Source: JAGDZR01 sp049115695 (lineage in GTDB: Bacteria > Bacteroidota > Bacteroidia > Cytophagales > Cyclobacteriaceae). From it: a stretch of 58,433 nucleotides of DNA. Within the stretch, counting starts at the first letter, position 1. The number at the start of each line of letters is the position of its first letter. Positions 6,811 through 15,872 of this stretch are shown here, piece after piece. The notes under the pieces were generated by a model. The model was not told the DNA's origin. It saw only the letters and a program-made list of their open reading frames with translations, and did not search any database. The translations under genes were made by a program, and so were the position numbers. The DNA is taken from assembly GCA_049115695.1 (NCBI GenBank), contig JAGDZR010000008.1:1-58433 (forward strand), written 5' to 3'.

Positions 6811-9800
6811 TTAGTGGTTAGACATGTTGAATGAGTAATCTGCATGATCTTCACTGCAGTGAAATTCAAGTTGATAACTGGACCCACCTTTTTGTGTAGG
6901 AGCTCCGCTCTTCTTGGCACCCTTCATTTTTTGGATCAATCGAGCTCGCTCTTGCTGCAATGCTTCTCTCGCCAAGGCATCCTGCTTGGCATCAAAGAAG
7001 ACTATTCCATCCACGATAGTTTTCTCCACTTTTGCATAGACTGACAATGGGTGATCCGTCCATAGCACCAAATCAGCATCCTTACCCACTTTAATACTGC
7101 CCATTCGATCATCGAGATGCAACAGTTTAGCCGGGTTCAATGTTACCATTTTCCAGGTGTCTTCTTCGCTCATACCTCCATACTTGATAGACTTGGCCGC
7201 TTCCTGGTTGAGTCTACGTCCGCTATTGGCATCATCAGAGTTAATAGCTGTTACTACTCCTTCATTGTGCATGATGGCTGCATTATAAGGCTGAGCGTAT
7301 CTGACTTCCCATTTATAATTCCACCAGTCTGAGAATGTAGACGCCCCAACACCATGTGCTTTCATTTTATCAGCTACTTTATACCCTTCCATGATGTGCG
7401 TGAAAGTATTCACATTAAAGTCAAACTTTTCTGCCACCTTCATCAGCATATTAATTTCACTTTGAACGTATGAGTGGCAAGTGATGAATCGTTCTCCATT
7501 GATGATCTCAAGCATGGCTTCATCGACCAGGTCACGCCGAGGTTTGATAGCACCAGCTTTTGATTTTTTGGGTAAACCATTGTAGGCATTCCATTTGTTC
7601 TGATAAACCAATGCATTGGTAAACCCGTCCATGAATACTTGTTCGACACCCATTCTGGTTTGTGGATAGCGTACGGAATTATTGTTAGATGAACGCTTTA
7701 CATTTTCACCCAACGCAAACTTGATATACTCATCCGCTCCATCGATTTTCAAATCTTCGGGCGCCATTCCCCACCTCAGCTTAATGATTGCCGATTGTCC
7801 ACCCACCGGGTTGGCACTTCCGTGCAAAACTTGTGCGGCAGTAACACCACCAGCTAACGAACGATAAATATTTACATCCTCTGAATTGACCTGATCTCCA
7901 ATCCGAACCATTGATGAATTGGTTGCTACGTCATTTCCACCACCTGCAATATGAGTATGCTCATCGATAATTCCACTAGTCAAGTGCATCCCTGATGCAT
8001 CAACTTCGGTAGCACCCGACTCACTCAAGTTCTTACCTATGGAAGCTATTTTTCCATTCTTGATTAGCACGTCGGCTTGCTCCAGAATGCCCTCATCCTC
8101 ATTGGTCCATACCGTCGCGTTTTTGAACAAAATAGTTTCTTGCTTTGGAATTTCCTTATTTCCAAAAGCTATGAACGGGAAGATAATGTCCCCAAGATCT
8201 ACCTGACTGTCTGTTGATTTATCCTCTTTTTTCTCATCGGAAGAATCATTTGAGGACAGCTGAGCCATCCATTTGATCCAGCTACCATCCGCCTTTTGTC
8301 CTGTTCCCTTCCATCCCTCATCTATGGTCCATCCTGTCAATCTGATAGTCGCTTCATCTTCATCAAAATTCAGACTAACCGTCTCTTCATTGAATTTTGC
8401 ATCGACATCTATAGAAGTAGAATCATTGATTACCAACTTCGTCTTGTGCTTCCCAGGGTCGCCACTTACTTCCAATGAATAATCGACTCCATCAACACTC
8501 ATCTTGTAGGTTCCTTCATAATCGGGTTTTATCAGCTCCTCATATCTGAAGGCATTTCCCTGAATCCAATTTTCATGGATTTGACTATTCTCATCGAATA
8601 TGTTTCCCGATGTAATGATGAAATTGGCAATCATTCCACTCCTAAGTGCACCTACTTGCGCATCAACTCGAGCAAGCCTCGCAGGTGTATAAGTCAAAGC
8701 CTTCAGGGCTGAAACTTCTGAAAGTCCATAATCCACCGCCTTTCTAATGTTACCCAGAAAATCTGATTTCTTTTTCAAACCATCGGAGGTAATAGCAAAG
8801 GTGATTCCTGCCTGATCTAGTTTGGCAAGATTGGCAGGGGCCAATTCCCAATGCTTCATATCATTTAATGAGACCGCCTCTGCATCAATCGGATCATCCA
8901 CGTCAAATGCATCAGGAAAATTGACCGGAACAATCAACGCAGCGCCTGTTGCCCTGACCTCATCGATTCGCTGATACGAATTACCTGCACCTTTAATAAT
9001 ATATTGAACACCAAATTCATCTCCAACTTTGTCTGCTCTCAAAATATTGATCCAACTTCCTGCATCAAACATCTGTGGCAGTTGCTGAGAACTTATCCAT
9101 GCTTCCAAGGATTGATCTTTGAATGGTCGTGGATTGAATTGCGCATACCACGCGGCATCTAAATAGGTCTGACGCAATAACGAAATAAATCCCATCATCG
9201 AATAGGGATAAAACTGTGTAGATGAACCTTTGTCAAAAGCGTAATGAGCTGCTGCATTTTCAGCAATAACTGCTTCATTATCATTGTTTCCTAAGGTTAC
9301 AAAAGCTGAATTCCCTCTGGCAATACCATCTTTTCTAAAGGTCAATACTGATCCAAATCCACTCTTTCTAAATTCCTCAGCTGCTTTATTGTCGGCTGAA
9401 AAAGTAGCACCAGCTTTGTAATGTGATTTGATGGCATCATTGGCACTATATGCGCCCTTAGTTTTGGGAAGCATTTGCTCTGCACTGCTCCAAGGGCTGC
9501 CTGATCGTTCTTTTTTTTCCTCTGGCAATCCATAGTCTGTGTGTAAATCGATTAACGAAGGATAAATGTATTTTCCATTCAGATCTATCGTTTGATAGCC
9601 ACTTGGAATATTCACATTTGCTCCTACACTTACTACTTTACCATCTCGAATGAGTAAGGTTCCTCCTTCTATTTTGGTTTGATAATCCACCATAATGGTA
9701 GCATTGGTAAAGGCATATGCCCTTGCTCGCCAATCACTGATGTCATTTGGTGTTTTTGTTTCTTGTGTAAAACCTATCCAGCTGCAGAGAAAAGCAGCTA

Positions 9801-9825
9801 GCATAAGCATCATTTTGGTTTTCAT
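6811..9825 (-). CDS. exported tandem amidohydrolase protein
   Basis: About 1,004 residues. I prefer the ATG at 9825, because MKTKMMLMLAAFLCSWIGFTQ is then a clean signal peptide; an in-frame TTG at 9852 would add nine residues before it. Two amidohydrolase-like halves are visible. The first (to about residue 440) has a degenerate strand-1 motif (LIDLHTDYG, HxD rather than HxH). After a beta-rich insert and an acidic Ser/Asp/Lys linker, the second (about 570-970) keeps IIDEHTHIAGGG, downstream His residues (ITCHSY, FTHIMEG), the INSDD aspartate and the MGSIKVGKDADLVLW tail. So the second half looks active. The pairing of a long tandem protein with a shorter partner (5507) is seen in other Bacteroidota. 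Substrate unknown. Confidence 0.85.
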   Translation of the reverse strand: MKTKMMLMLAAFLCSWIGFTQETKTPNDISDWRARAYAFTNATIMVDYQTKIEGGTLLIRDGKVVSVGANVNIPSGYQTIDLNGKYIYPSLIDLHTDYGLPEEKKERSGSPWSSAEQMLPKTKGAYSANDAIKSHYKAGATFSADNKAAEEFRKSGFGSVLTFRKDGIARGNSAFVTLGNNDNEAVIAENAAAHYAFDKGSSTQFYPYSMMGFISLLRQTYLDAAWYAQFNPRPFKDQSLEAWISSQQLPQMFDAGSWINILRADKVGDEFGVQYIIKGAGNSYQRIDEVRATGAALIVPVNFPDAFDVDDPIDAEAVSLNDMKHWELAPANLAKLDQAGITFAITSDGLKKKSDFLGNIRKAVDYGLSEVSALKALTYTPARLARVDAQVGALRSGMIANFIITSGNIFDENSQIHENWIQGNAFRYEELIKPDYEGTYKMSVDGVDYSLEVSGDPGKHKTKLVINDSTSIDVDAKFNEETVSLNFDEDEATIRLTGWTIDEGWKGTGQKADGSWIKWMAQLSSNDSSDEKKEDKSTDSQVDLGDIIFPFIAFGNKEIPKQETILFKNATVWTNEDEGILEQADVLIKNGKIASIGKNLSESGATEVDASGMHLTSGIIDEHTHIAGGGNDVATNSSMVRIGDQVNSEDVNIYRSLAGGVTAAQVLHGSANPVGGQSAIIKLRWGMAPEDLKIDGADEYIKFALGENVKRSSNNNSVRYPQTRMGVEQVFMDGFTNALVYQNKWNAYNGLPKKSKAGAIKPRRDLVDEAMLEIINGERFITCHSYVQSEINMLMKVAEKFDFNVNTFTHIMEGYKVADKMKAHGVGASTFSDWWNYKWEVRYAQPYNAAIMHNEGVVTAINSDDANSGRRLNQEAAKSIKYGGMSEEDTWKMVTLNPAKLLHLDDRMGSIKVGKDADLVLWTDHPLSVYAKVEKTIVDGIVFFDAKQDALAREALQQERARLIQKMKGAKKSGAPTQKGGSSYQLEFHCSEDHADYSFNMSNH

Positions 9826-9961
9826 TGAATAGGCAATTTGATATGCCTCCAATTTAATGAGAATGCAATCATCAAAAACTTCATATTATTTGAAAGGTAA
9901 TACGAGTCTATGCGTGCCCTCCTGCCTATCCTCAAGGAAAAAAAGGCAATAAGTTTAGCTG

Positions 9962-11119
9962 TTATTCATCACTTGCCTTCATTTCGTCTTTTTCTCCACG
10001 TCCAACATGCGCCGTTTTTCTCTTCCCCTCAAATCTTCTGATGTATTGCCAATCGTAATCATAGTACTCATGTGTGAGTCCCCATTCAAAAACACCGAAT
10101 GGTTCATCTGTCATAATGGTTCTGTTCAGTCCTATGGCATGTGGGGCTCCCGGAATGACTGAAACTATCTCAAAATTGATTCCATCAGGGGAGATCTGAA
10201 TAGTGTTTTTCTCCGGTCCATCTGTCGTAATCAATGATGCAATACCTTCTTTGTGTGGCCATACGCATATCTCATGACCACTGTTAGAAATGGGATTATA
10301 AGGTGACTTCACATAGGGACCAAAAGGTTGATCTGCAATGGCGACACCATGTCTGATTTGACGGCCACCGAAAGTGATTTCCTCCCCCATCTGCTCTCCT
10401 TTGTAATACAGGTAAAACTTTCCCTTGTAGGGAATGATGCATGGATCATGCACCTTGTGACTATCAAAGTCTCCTTTCTTTTCTACCGCAAATCTGTCCT
10501 GTGCATCTCCTTTCCATACACCATTGTCTGCAGGACTGAGTACGGGGGCATCTGTCTTGGTCCAGGGACCATGTGGTGAATCAGACCATGCCATCGCGAC
10601 ATGTTCTTTTACCCGCACGGTGTATTGGTCATGCACAGTTTGATACACGAGGTAGTACTTTCCCAGGTGCGCTAATACTTCGGGGGTAAAAACAGAGCGA
10701 TCATCATAAGCTCCCTTTTCCCCTCTGCTCACTGCCAGTCCTTCTTCTTTCCAATCCCAGCCATCCTCAGAAGTGGCATACCATATATCGCAACGATCCC
10801 AGGGGAATACTTTGTCACGTTCAATGTCACCGGAAAATCCAGCTGTTTTACCTGTGGATCGACTATACCAGATATAGTATTTGCCTTCAATCATGATGAT
10901 GGAACTTGGGTCTCTCCTGACTACCCCTTCTTCAAAAGCAAGATCTCCCTTGAGATCATGTACTTCAAACTCTCCGAACCACTCGTTAGTGATTTTCGGC
11001 CAACCTAGCGCACGTTTTGAAGCCGCACTTAAATATTCACGATTGGTAATCCCCAACCGATCCAGCTCTTCGTCTGAAGGATTAAGGTTATCGTCGGATT
11101 GATTGGACCATGTGATCAT
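9962..11119 (-). CDS. GH117 neoagarobiose hydrolase (alpha-1,3-L-anhydrogalactosidase)
   Basis: Glycoside hydrolase of 385 residues, five-bladed beta-propeller family GH117. Such enzymes remove terminal 3,6-anhydro-L-galactose from neoagaro-oligosaccharides, the last depolymerising step of agar catabolism. The N-terminal helical segment carries the SxAxxR signature (S31, A33, R36, in LSAASKRALGWP) known for dimerisation in this family. Blade motifs follow, such as YYIWYSRSTGK, DDRSVFTPEV and HDPCIIPYKGKFYLYYKG. No signal peptide, so probably cytoplasmic, matching the idea that imported disaccharides are split inside. It is the last gene of the minus-strand catabolic run. A palindromic element (11136-11225) separates it from the transporter gene upstream. 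The RxR/DxR-rich tail (HVGRGEKDEMK) is unremarkable. Confidence 0.93.
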   Translation of the reverse strand: MITWSNQSDDNLNPSDEELDRLGITNREYLSAASKRALGWPKITNEWFGEFEVHDLKGDLAFEEGVVRRDPSSIIMIEGKYYIWYSRSTGKTAGFSGDIERDKVFPWDRCDIWYATSEDGWDWKEEGLAVSRGEKGAYDDRSVFTPEVLAHLGKYYLVYQTVHDQYTVRVKEHVAMAWSDSPHGPWTKTDAPVLSPADNGVWKGDAQDRFAVEKKGDFDSHKVHDPCIIPYKGKFYLYYKGEQMGEEITFGGRQIRHGVAIADQPFGPYVKSPYNPISNSGHEICVWPHKEGIASLITTDGPEKNTIQISPDGINFEIVSVIPGAPHAIGLNRTIMTDEPFGVFEWGLTHEYYDYDWQYIRRFEGKRKTAHVGRGEKDEMKASDE

Positions 11120-11135
11120 ATGATGTTCATTTTTA

Positions 11136-11225
11136 GATTCCGGTATTCCTCTCTTCGTTCAGAAACGGAATGACATGTAAAACAAGTGTCATTCCGGATT
11201 GTGAGGCACGAACAATACCAGAATC
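11136..11225. repeat. solitary palindromic element related to the arrays
   Basis: A 90-bp single unit of the same family as 3051-3260 and 3587-4156. Ends are GATTCCGGTATT (from 11136) and AATACCAGAATC (to 11225). Inner arms are CGGAATGACA and TGTCATTCCGG around a short TGTAAAACAAG-type loop. Its right end overlaps the TGA stop of the minus-strand transporter gene (11224-11226), exactly as array 2 does with the gene at 4155. Because it sits inside an apparent operon, it could fold in the mRNA and tune expression of the GH117 gene. Confidence 0.85.
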
Positions 11226-12234
11226 AACCTAACGAATTACCGTAAGCTACGATGATGATACCAATGATCATGCAGGCCAGGCCTGTATAAAGGAACTGTC
11301 GAGCCTTTGATGAAGCCTTGGTCCATTCCCCGGTGATCAGTCCACTCACAATAGCTGTTGCGACACAAGCAGTGTTGAAAATGGCATAACCGACTGTATT
11401 TCCTAATTCCCCCAACTTGAATGCCGCAAAAGCGAATAATGCTGAAGCGGCATAGTGGAATACAGCCATTACCAGTATCAATCCAAAGTTCTTTCCGAAT
11501 GCAGGCGTTTTAAATGATTCCCATGCCTTTTTTTGAGTCAACTGCCATGCAAAATAGGCGGCCATCACAATGCCACCACTAATGAAAATCGGAAACATCA
11601 CAGCTACGGCGGTTACCCATTCTGCATTACCATTTGCCTGACTTGCTTCGTGTAGCAAAGGTCTTCCTACTGCATTGGCATAGCTAAAACCTGTAGCCAA
11701 CAAACCACCTACTACCGCAATCGTAATCCCTGTAGCAACTGATCCCTTCCCCTCCGCAATTTCTTCTTTAGCTTCATCCTTTTCTCGGGTCAGGCCGGCC
11801 TTTCCATTCATGATTACGCCGATCAATACGACCAGGATACCAGCCATGATGGACAGGAATGTATTGTTCGCTGGAAGTCCATCCACTAAAAATGGGAGCA
11901 ACGAACCTACCAATATTACCGTACCAATGAACAACGAAAAACCCAATGACAATCCAATGTGATTGATGGCTTTGCCCCACATCATCACGCCAATCCCCCA
12001 CAAGAAACTAGCGGCGGCCATTTTGAAAATAATATCTGATGGTACAGCACCAAATACATCTCCAAAACCGTTGATCAACGTCATGGACGCTACCACAGGG
12101 ACGGCAAACATGGTCAGCATAAAGAAGAGCCCCCATGTATTCTCAAACTGAAAGTCCTTCGTGTATTTTTCTGGCAAGGCATAAAGCCCCAACATCAGGC
12201 CTGCAAAAACGGCCCATATCAATCCTTCAATCAT
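11224..12234 (-). CDS. RhaT-like sugar/proton symporter
   Basis: Inner-membrane transporter of 336 residues with about ten hydrophobic helices. It resembles the L-rhamnose/H+ symporter RhaT branch of the drug/metabolite transporter superfamily (N-terminal IWAVFAGLMLGLYALPEKY). The cytoplasmic loop around 145-165 is highly charged (REKDEAKEEIAEGKG). It sits between the aldose epimerase and GH117 genes of an agar catabolic run. The likely cargo is therefore a released monosaccharide or small oligosaccharide, such as 3,6-anhydro-L-galactose, D-galactose or neoagarobiose. The specific sugar is inference. ATG at 12234, 23 bp after the epimerase gene. Confidence 0.85.
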   Translation of the reverse strand: MIEGLIWAVFAGLMLGLYALPEKYTKDFQFENTWGLFFMLTMFAVPVVASMTLINGFGDVFGAVPSDIIFKMAAASFLWGIGVMMWGKAINHIGLSLGFSLFIGTVILVGSLLPFLVDGLPANNTFLSIMAGILVVLIGVIMNGKAGLTREKDEAKEEIAEGKGSVATGITIAVVGGLLATGFSYANAVGRPLLHEASQANGNAEWVTAVAVMFPIFISGGIVMAAYFAWQLTQKKAWESFKTPAFGKNFGLILVMAVFHYAASALFAFAAFKLGELGNTVGYAIFNTACVATAIVSGLITGEWTKASSKARQFLYTGLACMIIGIIIVAYGNSLG

Positions 12235-12257
12235 GTTCTTATTGGTTTAAGTTGATT

Positions 12258-13298
12258 TTATTTCCAATTAAATGCGAAAACAGTTCTGGCCTCAAAAGGG
12301 GCATCTGGAGTCGTAATCGTACCAGGTGATCCGGGAATATTTGGACCATTTTGATAGCGATGTGTTTCGCAGCAAAATCCTCTATACATCCCGTATTGAT
12401 CTCCACTTTCTCTTTTGAGTTCATCCGAGGTGTACTTACCCGTGTATAGCAGCATACATGGCTCTGTTGACTTCACTGTCAATGACAGATCACCGAGGGC
12501 CACTGAAGCGACCTCACTGAGGTCAGAGCCTGTCTTGTCAAACACATAGAAATGTTCAAACCCATCTCCCATTTCATCATGTACATCCCCGATTCTTCTT
12601 CCTCCACTCAAATCATCAGGCTGACCATCTAACTCGACAATGACTCCCGTACCAGCACCTGTCTCATCCATTTCCTGGCGTTTGTCTGTGTTGACTTTTG
12701 CCACATGATTCAGCACATCTTCACTAAAACCGCTCAGGTTGAAGTAAGTGTGATTGGTCATTGACAATGGAGTCGCCTTGTCGGTTGTTGCTTCATATGA
12801 AATCTCAATCTCATTGGCATTTGTCAATACGAAGGTCACTTTCGCCTCCACATTACCGGGAAACCCCTCCTGTCCGTCTGGAGAGTTGAGCTGTAATGCT
12901 ATCCCAACTCCATTTGCACTTTCAAACTCCTTTGCTTCCCATATTTGCTTATCAAATCCCTTAATACCTCCATGGAGGTTGTTATCTCCCACCATTGCGG
13001 CAAGTTGATATACTTTCCCCTCAAGGGAGAATTTTGCATCCTTGATTTGCGAGCAGTATCGTCCAACCGTACAGCCAAAATATGGCGCATTGGCCTTGTA
13101 CTCAGGCCCAAAATATCCTTCTAATGTATCAAACCCACAAGCCACTTCTCTTATGCCTGAATCCAGTGGCAATTGAATAGAAGTAATCGTTCCTCCATAA
13201 TTGGTGATTTTCACCGCCATTCCTTTATCATTTTCAAGCCTAAAAAGATCAACATTTTGACCTTCGAATGTTCCAAATGATGATTTAGAGATTTTCAT
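12258..13298 (-). CDS. aldose 1-epimerase (galactose mutarotase)
   Basis: Cytoplasmic enzyme of about 346 residues interconverting alpha and beta anomers of D-galactose and similar aldoses. I start it at the ATG at 13298 (MKISKSSFGTFEG). A TTG at 13334 would add twelve residues and overlap the preceding gene. Family features: NYGGTITSIQLP near the N-terminus, GCTVGRYCSQI (the NR-type substrate loop is GRYC here), the histidine in NNLHGG, the second catalytic His in TNHTYFNLSG, and the C-terminal Glu region in CCETHRYQN. It would help channel galactose released by the GH2 enzyme into metabolism. It lies between the cycloisomerase and the transporter genes. Confidence 0.92.
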   Translation of the reverse strand: MKISKSSFGTFEGQNVDLFRLENDKGMAVKITNYGGTITSIQLPLDSGIREVACGFDTLEGYFGPEYKANAPYFGCTVGRYCSQIKDAKFSLEGKVYQLAAMVGDNNLHGGIKGFDKQIWEAKEFESANGVGIALQLNSPDGQEGFPGNVEAKVTFVLTNANEIEISYEATTDKATPLSMTNHTYFNLSGFSEDVLNHVAKVNTDKRQEMDETGAGTGVIVELDGQPDDLSGGRRIGDVHDEMGDGFEHFYVFDKTGSDLSEVASVALGDLSLTVKSTEPCMLLYTGKYTSDELKRESGDQYGMYRGFCCETHRYQNGPNIPGSPGTITTPDAPFEARTVFAFNWK

Positions 13299-13303
13299 AT
13301 TTA

Positions 13304-14395
13304 TTACTTTTCGTGTGGGGCCAATTTTGCCCAATCAAACACTACTCCTACACCCGGTGTATCCGGTGCAACAGCTCTATGATGCTCCACCACCAGTGGT
13401 CGAGTAGTATATTCATCAATTGGGAAGCTGTGTACTTCCAACCATCCAGCATTGGGCTGAGCCGAAACAAGACTAACATGCAATTCCTGCATGCCATGTG
13501 AGCAGGCAGGTATTCCATTGCTATCGGCTAATCTTGCCGCCGCTAACCATCCGGTAATACCGCCGCAATTGGAGGCATCAGGTTGTGCAAATGATAGTTT
13601 TGCCTGATCAAATGCATAACCAAACTCATGGATGGTATGCAGATTTTCACCCATTGCCAAAGGCACATTGGTGGCATCCGCTATCTCAGCAAACCCCTTG
13701 TAATCATCGGGTATGGTTGGCTCTTCGAACCAGGTGATATCATATTGCTCCATTCTTTTAGAGCACTCTATTGCCTTCTCCACACTCATGGAATAATTAG
13801 CGTCCACCATAAAGGTGATATCCGGCCCTATCAGCTCACGAACAGCTTTGATCCGTTCGATATCCTCATCCAGGTTTTCTCGACCAATCTTGATCTTAAC
13901 AGCGCTAAAGCCTTTATCAAGGTATCCCTGAATGTTTTTGAGTAACTTCTCCAACGGAAACATGAGGTCAATGCCCCCACAGTAAGCTTTGCAGGTATTA
14001 GCTTCACCTCCGGCCATTTTCCACAATGGCTGACCTTCCCATTTTCCTTTGATATCCCAAAGCGCAATATCTACAGCTGAAATGGCGAAGGACGAAATAC
14101 CCCCTCTTCCAACATAGTGGATGTGCCATTCCATCTCGTCATAAAGCTCCGCGATCTTCAACCCATCCTGACCCGTCAACATTGGTGTCAGGTCATGATC
14201 TATCATCGCCTTGATAGCGTATCCACCCTTTCCGCCTGTATAGGTATAGCCTGTTCCTTCACTGCCATCCTCAAGTGTAATCGTGACAGTGACTAACTCA
14301 AAGAAGGTATGATCTCCATGTTTGGCATCACTCAACACCTCTGCCAGCGGCACATGGAATAGTCTGGACTTTACATCCTTTATGGCTGTTCCCAA
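13304..14395 (-). CDS. enolase-superfamily sugar-acid cycloisomerase, probably 3,6-anhydro-L-galactonate cycloisomerase
   Basis: Mandelate-racemase/muconate-lactonizing subgroup protein of 363 residues. Active-site elements: KIK at 167-169 on strand 2, Mg2+ ligands D198 (VDAN), E224 (FEEP) and E250 (MGEN), and a catalytic-position H300 (CSHGM). In agar degraders such an enzyme opens the anhydro ring of 3,6-anhydro-L-galactonate to give 2-keto-3-deoxy-L-galactonate. Its place directly after an aldehyde dehydrogenase in an agar locus supports that function. A plain sugar-acid dehydratase is the alternative. The start is a TTG at 14395, as no ATG is available. It lies two codons after the TAA of the dehydrogenase gene, in the same frame, so translation is probably coupled. 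Confidence 0.88.
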   Translation of the reverse strand: MGTAIKDVKSRLFHVPLAEVLSDAKHGDHTFFELVTVTITLEDGSEGTGYTYTGGKGGYAIKAMIDHDLTPMLTGQDGLKIAELYDEMEWHIHYVGRGGISSFAISAVDIALWDIKGKWEGQPLWKMAGGEANTCKAYCGGIDLMFPLEKLLKNIQGYLDKGFSAVKIKIGRENLDEDIERIKAVRELIGPDITFMVDANYSMSVEKAIECSKRMEQYDITWFEEPTIPDDYKGFAEIADATNVPLAMGENLHTIHEFGYAFDQAKLSFAQPDASNCGGITGWLAAARLADSNGIPACSHGMQELHVSLVSAQPNAGWLEVHSFPIDEYTTRPLVVEHHRAVAPDTPGVGVVFDWAKLAPHEK

Positions 14396-14398
14396 TGC

Positions 14399-15844
14399 TT
14401 ATTTATAGTTTATGTAGAATGTCTTTTTCTCCAGGTACTGCTCAAATCCGTACTTGCCGTCTTCTCCACCACTACCGCTCTTTTTGTACCCGTTGTGGAA
14501 ACCCTGATGCTGCTCACCATGACCTCTGTTGACGTAGATTTCTCCAAACTCCAACTCATCGGTCAATCGGGCAATCTTGCGATAATCCTGTGTAAATACC
14601 ATGGCAGCCAATCCATATTCACAGTCGTTGGCCCACTCGATCACCTGATCAAATTCTCTGAACTTGATCACCGGCAAAATAGGTCCAAAAGACTCCTCGT
14701 GCACGATTGTCATGTCCTGGGTCACATCGGTGATGACAGTTGGTTCAAACCAATGTCCTTTTTCAAAACCTGCACCTGTTGGTTTCTTGCCTCCAGTGGC
14801 AATGGTTGCTCCCTCTTCAATCGACTTTGCAACCAGGTGTTCCATATTGGCTAACTCAGCGGCATTTACCTTAGGTCCCATTTCGACATCTCGCTCTAGT
14901 GGATTTCCTACTTTGATTTCCTTCGTCTTAGCAATGAATTTCTCCATGAATTGATCATAGATATCTTCATGCACATACATACGCTCATTACAAGTACATA
15001 CCTGACCGCAATTGTCCCAACGAGAGTGGAATGTACCGGCTACTGCCTCATCAATATCTGCATCCGCAAAAACAATGGCCGGTGCTTTACCACCCAACTC
15101 AAGCTGAACATGAGTAAGATTTTCAGCGGCCGTTTTGAAAATCTGCTGACCTGCAGGTGTAGAGCCTGTCATGGTCACCATCTTAGTAATTGGGGAGGCA
15201 ACTAGTGCATTACCCAATACTCTACCTGATCCTGTCACAATGTTCAGTACTCCTTTAGGAATACCAACTTTGTTGGCAATATCTCCCAACTCCAGTGTAG
15301 CCAAAGGCGTTTCCTGTGTAGGCTTTAGCACCATCGTGTTTCCTGCCACCAAAGCGGGTCCGATCTTTCTTCCGGCCAGTGCCAATGGAAAGTTCCATGC
15401 CGTAATTGCGACTACAACACCTCTTGGTATCTTATGAATTAAGATATGCTCACTTTCATTATCAGATTGCACAATATCGCCTTCAAACTGTCGTGCCCAG
15501 TCACATGCGTATTCGATAAAAGTGGCAGTGACCTCCACTTCAATCTCAGCAAGAGAAATAATTTTCCCCTGCTCTCTTGTCAGCAGTTCTGCCAATCGCG
15601 TCTTATTGGCCCTAATTTCAGCGGCAAACGCCCTCATAAGCTCCGCGCGCTTTCTTGCAGGCCACTTTTTCCACAGTTTCTGAGCAGCTTCCGCAGCTTC
15701 AAGTGCCGCATTAGCATCAGCATCCACCCCCATTGCGGTGGTGCCTACTTCACTTTCATCAATTGGGCTATAAATGGGAGCTCTATCACCAGTTGTTGAT
15801 GGAACCCATTCTCCATTTATAAATAAGTCGTATGCTTTAGACAT
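14399..15844 (-). CDS. NAD(P)-dependent aldehyde dehydrogenase, probably 3,6-anhydro-L-galactose dehydrogenase
   Basis: Cytoplasmic ALDH-superfamily enzyme of 481 residues, typical length. Conserved residues seen: N151 (TAWNF), the general base E249 (LELGGKAP), and the nucleophile C283 in NCGQVCTCNERM, with PILPV and FGEIYVNR later. The context indicates oxidation of 3,6-anhydro-L-galactose to 3,6-anhydro-L-galactonate, the first step of anhydro-sugar catabolism; the enzyme's product would be the substrate of the following cycloisomerase. Lactaldehyde or succinate-semialdehyde dehydrogenases look similar, so the specificity rests on the neighbourhood. It starts 28 bp after the SDR gene stop, within the catabolic operon. 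Confidence 0.9.
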   Translation of the reverse strand: MSKAYDLFINGEWVPSTTGDRAPIYSPIDESEVGTTAMGVDADANAALEAAEAAQKLWKKWPARKRAELMRAFAAEIRANKTRLAELLTREQGKIISLAEIEVEVTATFIEYACDWARQFEGDIVQSDNESEHILIHKIPRGVVVAITAWNFPLALAGRKIGPALVAGNTMVLKPTQETPLATLELGDIANKVGIPKGVLNIVTGSGRVLGNALVASPITKMVTMTGSTPAGQQIFKTAAENLTHVQLELGGKAPAIVFADADIDEAVAGTFHSRWDNCGQVCTCNERMYVHEDIYDQFMEKFIAKTKEIKVGNPLERDVEMGPKVNAAELANMEHLVAKSIEEGATIATGGKKPTGAGFEKGHWFEPTVITDVTQDMTIVHEESFGPILPVIKFREFDQVIEWANDCEYGLAAMVFTQDYRKIARLTDELEFGEIYVNRGHGEQHQGFHNGYKKSGSGGEDGKYGFEQYLEKKTFYINYK

Positions 15845-15872
15845 GTTAAAATCTTTAGATATTCAAAATCAA

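Noticed and set aside
9920..9955. Possible terminator downstream of GH117
   Set aside because: A weak GCCT...AGGC pairing with an A-run is present, but the stem is too short and imperfect to call.
14395..14401. ALDH-cycloisomerase fusion broken by a stop codon
   Set aside because: The two genes are in the same frame with only TAA-GCA between, but both proteins have complete family length and termini, so this is tight gene packing, not a disrupted fusion.
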